The notes under the pieces are model-generated. The model was not told where the DNA came from. It did no database searches and saw only the letters and a list, made by a program, of their open reading frames with translations. Of a DNA stretch of 64,000 nucleotides, positions 42,472-50,745 are shown in pieces. Made by a program: the position numbers and the translations under genes. Position 1 is the first letter of the stretch. Each line of letters starts with the position of its first letter. This DNA comes from JAWPMT01 sp965601475 (GTDB lineage: Bacteria > Bacteroidota > Bacteroidia > Cytophagales > Cyclobacteriaceae): the NCBI GenBank assembly GCA_965601475.1, contig OZ271832.1, positions 1,984,001 to 2,048,000 on the forward strand. Reading direction: 5' to 3'.

Positions 42472-43564
42472 CTGAAAAGTTGGTTTCAAGTTTTTCAATT
42501 ATCACGTCAGTGGGCAACTGTATCCTCGCTTGGCAATAATTGGTTTCTGAGGTGTCAAAAGATTTGTTTTCCCATAGTTTATTGGAAGGAGAGCCTCCAC
42601 CGCATAACTCAAAATATTGACATTCTTTTTGACATTGCTCAACCCCTCGAAGTATCGCATCATGATGTTGCAAAAACTTGGGGTTTACTACTAATGATTT
42701 GATATGATCAGTGTGAACATTACCGTAAACGAAATTTTCGTAGCTCAGTAGTTCCGGTGAGAAAGTGGAGAAATTGCCAAGATGGTCGATACTCAAAATG
42801 GACAACGGAGAAATCAAATAATTTGGTCTCGTTCCTTTTCCGAATTTTATGAATGATTCAATTTCATCAAACTCCCTAAAAACGAGGCCAGAAGAACTGC
42901 TCAATGCGCAAAGCCGAGCAAGAAACTTCTTCAACTGCTGACGAAATTCATTTTGGGAGAAGGTCGCGGAAATGTTTTCTCCCTCTGTCTCTTCAATATT
43001 TAAGCCCACACTTCTTGGTTGGATTTCTTGGAAGAAGTCGTGGATTTCTTCAGGAAAGTTCAGAGACTGGCTTGTAAGCACTGCAATGACGTCAAAGTCT
43101 ATGAGGTTTTCCTTCAGTTTACTCACTCCTTTCATGGTTAAATCAAAAGTTCCCCCGTCAGAATAAGTCCGTCTGTTTTGATCATGAATGGTTTTGGGGC
43201 CGTCCAAGCTCACACCCACACTTACGTCAAATTCCTTGAAGAAATCACACCAAGCACTGTTGATCATCAAACCGTTTGTCTGGAGAGAGTGATGTACCTC
43301 ATGGTTTTTGCCGCTCAATTCAGAAATGCCAGCAAAAGCCTTCCTGTAGAAATCAATTGGTACAGTTAGCGGTTCTCCAGCATGCCATCGAACCTCGACC
43401 TTCGAATCAATAATGTCAAGATCGAGCAACTGTTCGAACAGTGATGTTATGGTATCTAACTCTATTCGGGTTTTCCGGCCACGATGCGGCAGATAACAGT
43501 ATTTGCAATCAATGTTACAAAACGAGGTCGCTTGTATAATGATTTGACGGACCCTGCTGCGCAT
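42464..43564 (-). CDS. Radical SAM/SPASM peptide maturase, cyclophane-forming type
   Basis: The product has 366 residues. The radical SAM cluster motif CNIDCKYC (Cys16, Cys20, Cys23) is followed by WHAGEPL, SLQTNG and VGVSLDGP. A SPASM-type auxiliary cluster region at the C-terminus has CQKECQYFELCGGGSPSNK and ETNYC (Cys311, 315, 321, 344). WHAGEPL and YFxxCGGGxPSNK are features I associate with GrrM/FxsB-like enzymes that join an aromatic side chain to the residue two positions on. The two small upstream genes end in GYGWGD, which offers a W-G-D site. It is cytoplasmic. Confidence 0.88.
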   Translation of the reverse strand: MRSRVRQIIIQATSFCNIDCKYCYLPHRGRKTRIELDTITSLFEQLLDLDIIDSKVEVRWHAGEPLTVPIDFYRKAFAGISELSGKNHEVHHSLQTNGLMINSAWCDFFKEFDVSVGVSLDGPKTIHDQNRRTYSDGGTFDLTMKGVSKLKENLIDFDVIAVLTSQSLNFPEEIHDFFQEIQPRSVGLNIEETEGENISATFSQNEFRQQLKKFLARLCALSSSSGLVFREFDEIESFIKFGKGTRPNYLISPLSILSIDHLGNFSTFSPELLSYENFVYGNVHTDHIKSLVVNPKFLQHHDAILRGVEQCQKECQYFELCGGGSPSNKLWENKSFDTSETNYCQARIQLPTDVIIEKLETNFSDA

Positions 43565-43570
43565 TTGTAA

Positions 43571-44317
43571 TCAGGTGATTCGGTTCAGGTCAATTTTATA
43601 GTTTCCTCCTATGAAAAGAGAAATATCTTCCTCGCCGCAGGAATTGGTGCCTCCATCATGTATGATATTCTGGGTTCGAGCCAAATAGCCGTGCCCTGGA
43701 GGTATTTCAATAGAATATACCTCATGCCTAGGATAGGCCCTAAAAAATCGTTCTACTAACTCCTTCATTGATGCCGTCTGATCTGACTCTGTTAGAGCAG
43801 AGATTTTTTCATAGGTCAGATTAACGAAGTGCAAAAATCGATTTGCTTTGCCCATATTGATACTAAGCAATTGAGGAGCACTTTTTCGTTGTTGGTTTTC
43901 AATCTCATCATGGGTATCAATGTGCAGACCAACATATTCATCGGTATAATAGTTGTAAGCTGTTGATTTCAAACAGGGAGGCAGAATGTTCACATCTGCA
44001 GAAAGAATATCCGCTGACAAAAGAAATGACAGCCTCCGAATTGTTTGCTCACAAAAATCCATGAAATCTTTCTGATTTAAATAGTCCAGTCTTGCGTAAA
44101 CTTCTCTATGAAAATCAGATACGATGGCGCTATCTACAGAATAGATATGTATTGAATCTGAAGTTATTTCTGAGGACCGGTATTCGACGTTCTGAGCTAA
44201 ACCAAGAGGGTAGAAACAGTACCCTCTGGAATTAGAATTCACAGTTTCTATCCCTTTGTAAGAATAAACCTGCACCTTTTCCGAGGTCAAAATTTCTATC
44301 CCTAGGTCCCCTTGCAT
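43571..44317 (-). CDS. Possible Fe(II)/2-oxoglutarate-type oxygenase of the RiPP cluster
   Basis: The product has 248 residues. No family is certain. A facial-triad-like HxD is seen in VGLHIDTHDE (about 132-137) with a distal His in NIIHDGGTNSC. Strands LLSINMGKANRFLHF, then IEIPPGHGYLARTQ, resemble the jelly roll of 2OG oxygenases. It sits six bases before the radical SAM gene and 15 bases after a precursor gene, so a second precursor modification such as hydroxylation is likely. Confidence in operon membership is high; in chemistry it is low. Confidence 0.55.
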   Translation of the reverse strand: MQGDLGIEILTSEKVQVYSYKGIETVNSNSRGYCFYPLGLAQNVEYRSSEITSDSIHIYSVDSAIVSDFHREVYARLDYLNQKDFMDFCEQTIRRLSFLLSADILSADVNILPPCLKSTAYNYYTDEYVGLHIDTHDEIENQQRKSAPQLLSINMGKANRFLHFVNLTYEKISALTESDQTASMKELVERFFRAYPRHEVYSIEIPPGHGYLARTQNIIHDGGTNSCGEEDISLFIGGNYKIDLNRIT

Positions 44318-44332
44318 TGAGCTACCTCAACT

Positions 44333-44461
44333 CTAATCTCCCCAGCCGTAACCAGGAGCGCAACTTCCCTTCTCGGTAGTCTTATGTTTCTTAATTAAGC
44401 TTTTAATCGAATTGTCCTGGGAGCTACTGTACGTTTTAGGCTTTTGTTCTGAGTTTTTCAT
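44333..44461 (-). CDS. RiPP precursor peptide 1 (42 aa, C-terminal GSCAPGYGWGD)
   Basis: The start is ATG 44461. The leader begins MKNSEQKPKTYSSSQDNSIK and includes SLIKKHK; the core end is GSCAPGYGWGD. The start was chosen by alignment with the upstream paralogue at 44523, which begins MKNSE at the same distance from the terminus; a longer frame to 44557 exists but runs back into that paralogue. The C-terminus offers Trp-Gly-Asp and Tyr-Gly-Trp triads suited to cyclophane formation, and one Cys. Confidence 0.85.
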   Translation of the reverse strand: MKNSEQKPKTYSSSQDNSIKSLIKKHKTTEKGSCAPGYGWGD

Positions 44462-44522
44462 AAAAGTTTGATTGATGAGGATCTGTTTTAGACTACATAA
44501 TTGGTATCGATGAAAGTATGAC

Positions 44523-44651
44523 TTAATCTCCCCATCCATAACCTGCCGCACACCCACCTTCCCGGTGTATTCTATGTTTCTTGATGATATTTTTGACTGA
44601 AGAATTCTTTGTACTGCTGTAAGCTTTTGGTCTTATCTCACTATTTTTCAT
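44523..44651 (-). CDS. RiPP precursor peptide 2 (42 aa, C-terminal GGCAAGYGWGD)
   Basis: Translated directly from the reverse strand (ATG 44651, TAA 44525-44523): the leader begins MKNSEIRPKAYSSTKNSSVK, then NIIKKHRIHRE, and the core is GGCAAGYGWGD. It is identical in length to precursor 1. It shares MKNSE, the YSS block, the IKKH helix and the CAxGYGWGD end, while the intervening residues differ. Such tandem precursors next to a radical SAM/SPASM maturase are typical of RiPP loci. It is the first gene after a 123-bp gap and probably follows the promoter. Confidence 0.85.
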   Translation of the reverse strand: MKNSEIRPKAYSSTKNSSVKNIIKKHRIHREGGCAAGYGWGD

Positions 44652-44774
44652 TGCATATACTGTTTTATATGATGAATATAGAGCGTTTTATTCAAATTAT
44701 CAAGTGCCTATTCTGTTATTTCCAGTTAACCACACTTTAACTCACCTCATAATTAGTCGGCTAACTCTCAAAAC

Positions 44775-45419
44775 TTAACCATTCTGGGCACACAAAATCA
44801 TTGTTCCTGAGTGGAAGATACCCGCTCCACACGTTTCTCCCCCTTTTCTAAGCAGTAGTATTTCCTCAATTGTTAAGGTAGTTTCCTCAATTGCATTTAC
44901 TATTTCTAGGTTACTTTTCAATCTTGGTTTCCGCAATGGAGCTTCTGGCGAGAAGTACTTTGGATTATTTACAACCAATAGTCTACCTTTTTCGGCAAGC
45001 AGTTCAGACACGAAGGGAATTAGAGCACGGTAATCTACATAATTCAGAATGTGCCCCATAATGCAGGTGTCAACAACTTTGCTCCATGTCGACCCGAAAA
45101 AATCTCTTACGGAGTCTAGAAATCTCTTACGCTCAATTTGCTTTATAAGGAGATCTCCAATGTCAATTTCCAATTTCAATACTCTTTCCGATTTCCAATG
45201 CCCTCCTGCAATATCTACAAGAATTTGTTTTCTATTTGGGTCTACGAAATTGTTCGAAATTGGGTAGGCACCGCACCCTATATCCAGAATATTCTGGCCC
45301 ACTTTTCCTTCCAGAAGGAAGTTGTCCAAATAGTTTTTCAATATTTCTGGTGCTTTGCCATTAGTCCTATATTCTTGACCCCATCTAGATGTCCAGTAAA
45401 GTTGAAAAGTCTTTTCCAT
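44775..45419 (-). CDS. Class I SAM-dependent methyltransferase-like protein
   Basis: The product has 214 residues. Motif I is ILDIGCGAYPI, an acidic loop ILVDI is at motif II, and VVDTCIMGHILNYVDYRALI with GRLLVVNNP are the later motifs of a Rossmann methyltransferase. It is upstream of and co-oriented with the precursors, 123 bases away. It may methylate the peptide or act independently. Confidence 0.72.
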   Translation of the reverse strand: MEKTFQLYWTSRWGQEYRTNGKAPEILKNYLDNFLLEGKVGQNILDIGCGAYPISNNFVDPNRKQILVDIAGGHWKSERVLKLEIDIGDLLIKQIERKRFLDSVRDFFGSTWSKVVDTCIMGHILNYVDYRALIPFVSELLAEKGRLLVVNNPKYFSPEAPLRKPRLKSNLEIVNAIEETTLTIEEILLLRKGGETCGAGIFHSGTMILCAQNG

Positions 45420-45729
45420 AACCGGAAATTCAATAAAGATGTAATTAGATCATAGGAAACGCATTCCTTTGACTTTTGAAGATACTAGATTATTATTAAT
45501 GAATTCATATGTGAAGGCTAAACTTCATAAGCCGATAACATTCCGATTAACCCATCTTACCTGAACTTGGCAGTCTTCGAATTCGATACGAATAGATTGG
45601 TCCTGAAGCAAGATAGAACGAAGTTCTTCTCCCATGCTGATCTGAAATCGGCCTATTCAAATAGGATACTCTGTTTTGGTCGTCCGAAGCCAAATCCTTA
45701 TTATACTTCCCAAACCGAAGCACCAAAAA
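45420..45729. other. Intergenic region, no gene seen
   Basis: AT-rich 310 bases between the RiPP cluster and the GH9 gene. A 63-codon forward frame at 45567 has no start context or homology that I recognise. This is about where the AT-rich accessory block ends. Confidence 0.4.
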
Positions 45730-47478
45730 CTACAACCCACTTGCCACCGCCAACATAAACCAACCTGCATGAGGAATCCATTGCTCAGGCCATCGCCACA
45801 ACTGTGCAGGATCCTCACTTTGTGGGTATGGCAGAAATGCAATGTCTGATTCATTTCCAACACCGGCAGTAATTCCATTGGCAATGCCGCCTTCATAATT
45901 CCAGTCATGCGGATCGCGGTACTCCGGGTTGTTGTAGCCGATACCGGCCAGCATACTTATGTTGAATGGATTCAACCCAAGAATCCAATTGACCTGGTCC
46001 TGGTAAAATGCCATAGCAGGTTGCTTCTGTTCATCCTTCATGTACTCACTGCAAAGTCTGAAGGCAGCAGCCAGGGAAGCCAGCCTGGCATTCTCCCCTT
46101 GGTACCAGTACCCGGATTCATTCTTATGGGGAATGAAGAAAGAAGCCCTGGATGCCTCATCAATGGCCTTCACGTACTGTCTAGGGTAGCCAAAGGGGTT
46201 GACTACTTCATTGGTAATGGACAAAGTGAAGTCCAGGTGTTGCTGTATCGTGGCAATTGCCTTTTGCCTCAATGCCTGGTCTTCTTCAAAATCCAAGTAT
46301 CTGCTGAGCGCAATAATTGGATAACCGGCTTCTGCCCCATGAAAATAAGGTCGTGTCCCCTGATCCGCTACAAACCAGCCACTGTATGCCTCATCTCCCC
46401 TCAGCCTATCGTTGAGGTTTCCGGCTCGCAGTCGCGCATGGTCGAGGTACTCGGACTTTTTCGTAGCATTATACAGCTCAGTCGCAGCCATGAGTGCACA
46501 GTAGTCGTCAATGATGTTTTCCTGCCCATCATCACAATAGGTGCTGTTGTTTTCCAGCAGATGCGAAAAGCCCTTTTCAGCAGTTTCGAGATAGGTATCA
46601 AAACCGTATTCCCCGGAAATACTATCGGCACCTAGCCTTGCCAAAGCAGCAATTGAAATTCCGGCACCCTCCCTGAAGGCAGCCTGATATTCATCGGTTC
46701 GGGTTCCATGTTGCGTTTCGTAGGCACAGACTTCTCGCCTCGAAGGATCTTTACTCCAGGTATCAAAAACGGTGGTATAGAAGTATCCCTCGGGGTCCTG
46801 CATCCGCACGAGGAAATCAGCACCATAAGCGGCTTCCTGTATGTACTTTTCAGTCAGCTCCGGGTACAAAGACCTTATCCGCAACGCAGATTCATACAAG
46901 TTGTACACGACCATCGGCGTTTGCTGGGGTACCATGTAGTTGGTGTAGCACAAATGGCTCAGGTACTTGCTGTAATCCCCGGAAGCATCGTACCACCCGC
47001 CATGCACGTCTACTGTATCCATTCGATCCCCAAAAAACGATATGGCCGCGTCCCAGTCTTCATATTGCTCCGCTGGATGTATGGATTCCAGTCCTTTCAG
47101 CAGCAGAGGAAGGGTCGAGGATGCGAGCAGACCGCTTCCGATCTCAAAGGGTAGGGTCTGAATTCCCGTTCCTTTGACGCGAACGGTGTATATACCAGGA
47201 ACTATGAAGTCGGTAAAGTACCCTGAGAAAGCACTTCCTGTATGCCACTGATCTACAGGCCCACCTTGTCCAAACTCTCCTTCATATACAGCTTCTCCCT
47301 CATCATTGATGACCTCGAAACCCTGCGGTTTGGAGTCGGAAGCAGTTTGGAAAACAACCTTCTTCACGGCACCAACGTCATAGCCTAAGTGGTTAATCAA
47401 AAGGGCTCCTTCTTGCCGGGGCGCACAGGAATGATAGAATAGACATACGAGGAAAATGAATGGATTGATAAGTTTCAT
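45730..47478 (-). CDS. Glycoside hydrolase family 9 protein
   Basis: The product has 582 residues. The signal peptide has a possible lipobox (FYHSC). An N-terminal Ig-like CelD_N domain (about 25-115) precedes an (alpha/alpha)6 GH9 catalytic domain (about 120-582). GGWYDASGDYSKY carries the DAGD-type catalytic Asp pair, GGIANGI is the substrate-side loop, and the general acid Glu is probably in PEQWIPHAGWFM near the end. GH9 covers cellulases and exo-glucosaminidases. The adjacent amino-sugar genes favour a periplasmic exo-acting (N-acetyl)glucosaminidase releasing GlcN or GlcNAc from chitosan or chitin oligomers. Confidence 0.88.
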   Translation of the reverse strand: MKLINPFIFLVCLFYHSCAPRQEGALLINHLGYDVGAVKKVVFQTASDSKPQGFEVINDEGEAVYEGEFGQGGPVDQWHTGSAFSGYFTDFIVPGIYTVRVKGTGIQTLPFEIGSGLLASSTLPLLLKGLESIHPAEQYEDWDAAISFFGDRMDTVDVHGGWYDASGDYSKYLSHLCYTNYMVPQQTPMVVYNLYESALRIRSLYPELTEKYIQEAAYGADFLVRMQDPEGYFYTTVFDTWSKDPSRREVCAYETQHGTRTDEYQAAFREGAGISIAALARLGADSISGEYGFDTYLETAEKGFSHLLENNSTYCDDGQENIIDDYCALMAATELYNATKKSEYLDHARLRAGNLNDRLRGDEAYSGWFVADQGTRPYFHGAEAGYPIIALSRYLDFEEDQALRQKAIATIQQHLDFTLSITNEVVNPFGYPRQYVKAIDEASRASFFIPHKNESGYWYQGENARLASLAAAFRLCSEYMKDEQKQPAMAFYQDQVNWILGLNPFNISMLAGIGYNNPEYRDPHDWNYEGGIANGITAGVGNESDIAFLPYPQSEDPAQLWRWPEQWIPHAGWFMLAVASGL

Positions 47479-47526
47479 GATACTTCCTATTGATTTCGGA
47501 TGATTTTTAGAAGACTGATAGGGATA

Positions 47527-48393
47527 TTATTCATGGTTTATATGATCAAAGCACAAAGCGGCTGCACCTAGAACTCCCGCATCGGAATTGGTGGCTGAGC
47601 GCATCTCGAGTCGCTCAATTACTTTGGGATAGGGAAAGTCCTTCAGCGTTTCATTCATGGATTCAGCGAAAAACTCATATGATCCAGCGATAGATCCCCC
47701 CAATATGATGGCTTGGGGATCCACAGAGAATAGGATCATTTGGATGGCTTTGCCCAGGTGATAGCCAAATTTGTTGAAGGCTTCCAGTGCCCGCTGATCG
47801 CCGGCTTGAGCTTTCCGGAACAGGTCGGATCCGGATTCCTGGTAGTGATTGAAAAAGAACTTACTACTGCAATAGTCCTCCACAATGGAATCCAGGTAGA
47901 AAAGGCTCCCAAACTCTCCTGAACAGCCATTGGCGTCCTGGATCAATTTCCCATTTTTGATAATGCCACAACCCAGCCCCGTCCCAATCGATAACCCGAC
48001 AAAATCTTCATGATCCCTACCCGCTCCATACGTCCTTTCACCCAGTGCAAAGCAGTTGGCATCATTGTCAACCCACACCGGGACCTGAAAATGTGCCTCC
48101 AGTATTTTTTTCAGGTGCACCTCTTCCCAGGAAGGAATATTCTGGACGGTATAGACAATGCCTTCTGCTCTATCCAGCAAACTTGGCACCCCAACGCCTA
48201 TGGCACCTATAGCCTGATCAAAAGTTTCTTCAATGGTCTCGATAAGCTCTTCGAGCACTTCCTGCGCATCGGATGTTTTGGGGACTCCCCTTTGGCTGAC
48301 TTGTACCACTTTACCCTGAATTACCTTGCCGGACCTCATGTTGGTTCCTCCCAGGTCTACTCCAAGTACAGCTACGTTTTCTGTCGTTTTCAT
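47527..48393 (-). CDS. ROK-family sugar kinase
   Basis: The product has 288 residues. The ATP-binding loop is VLGVDLGGTN, with IGVGVPSLLDR, the catalytic Asp in VWVDNDANCFALGE and SIGTGLGCGII. No CxCGxxGC zinc motif is visible; GCSGEFGSLFY stands in its place. By context it phosphorylates GlcN, GlcNAc or glucose after import by the adjacent MFS permease. It is cytoplasmic. Confidence 0.9.
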   Translation of the reverse strand: MKTTENVAVLGVDLGGTNMRSGKVIQGKVVQVSQRGVPKTSDAQEVLEELIETIEETFDQAIGAIGVGVPSLLDRAEGIVYTVQNIPSWEEVHLKKILEAHFQVPVWVDNDANCFALGERTYGAGRDHEDFVGLSIGTGLGCGIIKNGKLIQDANGCSGEFGSLFYLDSIVEDYCSSKFFFNHYQESGSDLFRKAQAGDQRALEAFNKFGYHLGKAIQMILFSVDPQAIILGGSIAGSYEFFAESMNETLKDFPYPKVIERLEMRSATNSDAGVLGAAALCFDHINHE

Positions 48394-48397
48394 TAGA

Positions 48398-49657
48398 TCA
48401 ATCTTTTCTCGACTTCAAATTGACTATGGCATTGGTCACCAATGGCCTGGCCCAAAAACCAATGCTGAGGATGTAGGCCAGCGGGACAAACAGAAAGAAC
48501 ATTGCGACCCGCAACCCAATGACGTCGGCCAGGGCACCTACAATGAGCGGCAAAACCGCACCACCCACAATTCCACTACACAAGATACCAGAGAATGAAC
48601 CATGTTGCTTGTCCACTGAGTTCAATGCCAGTGAGAAGATGACGGACCACATCACAGAGGCGAAAAACCCACACGCCGGGAAGGCTATGAGTGCCATAGA
48701 ACGCGAACCCAATAGCGCAGTGGCAAGGCTCACAATGGCGAGTGTAGCGAAGAGTTTGAGGACGATTCGGCTATCGAGCAGTTTCAATAACCCCAATCCC
48801 AATAGACAGCCTACCGTCAATAGTCCCCAGAAAGAAGATACCGTATCGGCCCCACCTAACCTTGGGTCCACCTGATGGTAAGAATATAGATATTCAGAGA
48901 TCCAGTTGGCAATCCCCTGCTCTAATCCTACATAGCAAAAGATGCCCACGAAGAACAGCCATACGGTCTTATTCGCAAACAGTTCCTTGTAGGTATCCCA
49001 GCCACCTGCTCTTTCATCTTCCTTCAATTCCACCTTGGGAAATCGGACTAATGCAATCACGAGCAGCATGGCTATGGATACTACTGTGAATATCCAGTAC
49101 AAGCTGACCCAAGAGAGATCAGGCGGTACTAAATCACTAAGTAGGGAAACGATGAGAATGTCCTTTCTTCCGCTTTCAATCCCCGACACGAGGTAGGAAA
49201 ACACCTGTGGACTCAGGAATGAGGCCCCTCCAAAGGCCAATTGAGCTAAAACCGAATTGAAGGCGAAATGCGCTTCCCCTCCCGCGACCCGGAGCAGCGG
49301 GTTGATCGCCACTTGCAAGACAGCCATCCCGGTCCCGATCATGAATAGTGAGAAAAGCACGATGGTGTAGCTGGGAAAAATTGAGAACAGCAAGGATCCT
49401 GACAAGGCCATGGTAAAGGCGAAGAGCATCACCTTCTTTTCCTTATACCTCTCTATGGCCATGCCTGCCGGAATAGAGGAAACGCCATAAGCGATAAAAA
49501 AGGCAAATGGAAGAAATCCCGCCATCGAACGACTCAGACTGAAGCTTCTGATGATGTCAGGCACCAGGGGTCCGATGATATTAGTCAAAAAGGAGATGAC
49601 AAAAAATATCAGTAAGATCAGTAGGATGATGCCATAGCTTCGCTTCATAGGTGTCAT
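48398..49657 (-). CDS. MFS sugar permease (FucP/NagP-like)
   Basis: The product has about 419 residues and 12 TM helices (IILLILLIFFVISFLTNIIG, then FLPFAFFIAYGVSSIPAGMA). SIPAG and the long first periplasmic half resemble FucP/NagP sugar:H+ symporters. I chose ATG 49657, one base after the nagB stop; ATG 49648 is equally good. It imports the sugar phosphorylated by the ROK kinase four bases downstream. Confidence 0.88.
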   Translation of the reverse strand: MTPMKRSYGIILLILLIFFVISFLTNIIGPLVPDIIRSFSLSRSMAGFLPFAFFIAYGVSSIPAGMAIERYKEKKVMLFAFTMALSGSLLFSIFPSYTIVLFSLFMIGTGMAVLQVAINPLLRVAGGEAHFAFNSVLAQLAFGGASFLSPQVFSYLVSGIESGRKDILIVSLLSDLVPPDLSWVSLYWIFTVVSIAMLLVIALVRFPKVELKEDERAGGWDTYKELFANKTVWLFFVGIFCYVGLEQGIANWISEYLYSYHQVDPRLGGADTVSSFWGLLTVGCLLGLGLLKLLDSRIVLKLFATLAIVSLATALLGSRSMALIAFPACGFFASVMWSVIFSLALNSVDKQHGSFSGILCSGIVGGAVLPLIVGALADVIGLRVAMFFLFVPLAYILSIGFWARPLVTNAIVNLKSRKD

Positions 49658-49658
49658 T

Positions 49659-50471
49659 TCAAATGGGTTGGACCTCCCTGGCAATATTCAGTTTTTCAAG
49701 CTCCTTGAAATACTTGACCGTTCCCACTCTCAATTCATGCGTGGCCGCCTCGTCACAAACAATGATGGCTTTCTTGTGGAGTTGAATGGCACTGCCAGTC
49801 CACATGTGATTGATGGGTTCTTCAATGATGTGTCTCAAAGCCAATGCCTTGGAATGACCACTCACCAACAGCAGTACCTCCTCCGCATCGAGGATAGTCC
49901 CGACCCCTACAGTCAGGGCCACTGTAGGAACTTGCGAAGTATCCGCATCGAAAAACCGGGCATTGTCCATCACGGTCTTGCTGTTGAGCGTTTTGAGGCG
50001 TGTTCTTGAGGAAAGAGAAGACCCTGGTTCGTTGAAGGCGATATGCCCATCCGAGCCTACACCACCAAGAAACAGGTTGATCCCGCCGTAGGACTCAATT
50101 TTGCGCTCATAGTCATCGCATTCCTGAACGAGGTCCACTACGTTACCGTCCAGAATGTTCACATTGGCGGGATCGATGTCGATTTTGCTAAAGAAGTTTT
50201 GCCACATAAAGGTGTGATAACTCTGTGGATGATCCTCGGGAATTCCCGCATACTCATCCATATTGAAAGTTACTACATGCTGAAAGGAGACATTGCCTTC
50301 ATGATAGTGCCTGATCAATTCAGCATAGGTTCCCAAAGGCGTACCTCCCGTTGGCAATCCCAGCACAAAAGGCTTGTCACTTTTTTCCTGGTGTTGATTG
50401 ATCTTGTCGACCACGTATTGCGCCACCCACTGTGACATGTCCAGACTTTCTTGGTGAATAATTAATCTCAT
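49659..50471 (-). CDS. nagB: Glucosamine-6-phosphate deaminase
   Basis: The product has 270 residues from ATG 50471 (MRLIIHQESLDMSQWVAQYV); a 24-codon upstream extension is Cys-rich and not NagB-like. Motifs are LGLPTGGTPLGTY (phosphate loop), VTFNMDEY (catalytic Asp), GGVGSDGHIAFNEPGSSLSS and TVGVGTI. It converts GlcN-6-P to Fru-6-P and ammonia, feeding glycolysis. It is the first gene of the catabolic operon. There is no NagA nearby, so glucosamine rather than GlcNAc may be the main substrate. Confidence 0.96.
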   Translation of the reverse strand: MRLIIHQESLDMSQWVAQYVVDKINQHQEKSDKPFVLGLPTGGTPLGTYAELIRHYHEGNVSFQHVVTFNMDEYAGIPEDHPQSYHTFMWQNFFSKIDIDPANVNILDGNVVDLVQECDDYERKIESYGGINLFLGGVGSDGHIAFNEPGSSLSSRTRLKTLNSKTVMDNARFFDADTSQVPTVALTVGVGTILDAEEVLLLVSGHSKALALRHIIEEPINHMWTGSAIQLHKKAIIVCDEAATHELRVGTVKYFKELEKLNIAREVQPI

Positions 50472-50745
50472 ATATCCGTTAGGTTCTCGTTGCAAAACTT
50501 CATTCCACACGATGAGGCCGCAGACCCTACAATCGTGTTTCACAAAGTTCCTGAGAGAGTATCTAAATGCTAAAAATATTACCTGGACAAATACCTCCTA
50601 CTTTGTCAAAACACCTGGACATTTCCAGGACATCGCCGTATTCAAAGCCAACTATGGGTGTTTTTGGACGGATTGGGACCAGACAAGACCAACAAGCCAA
50701 TGTGGTGTGAACCACTGGGCCCATGCCTCAGCGTTAGACAGGTAT

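Noticed and set aside
37773..44651. Lasso-peptide cluster (because of the asparagine-synthase-like gene)
   Set aside because: No B1/RRE or B2 protease is present. The precursors lack a Gly-to-Asp/Glu ring spacing of 7-9 residues in a core, and a radical SAM/SPASM maturase dominates the locus.
45567..45758. Forward 63-codon ORF between the RiPP and GH9 loci
   Set aside because: No start context, low complexity, and its 3' end overlaps the GH9 gene antisense.
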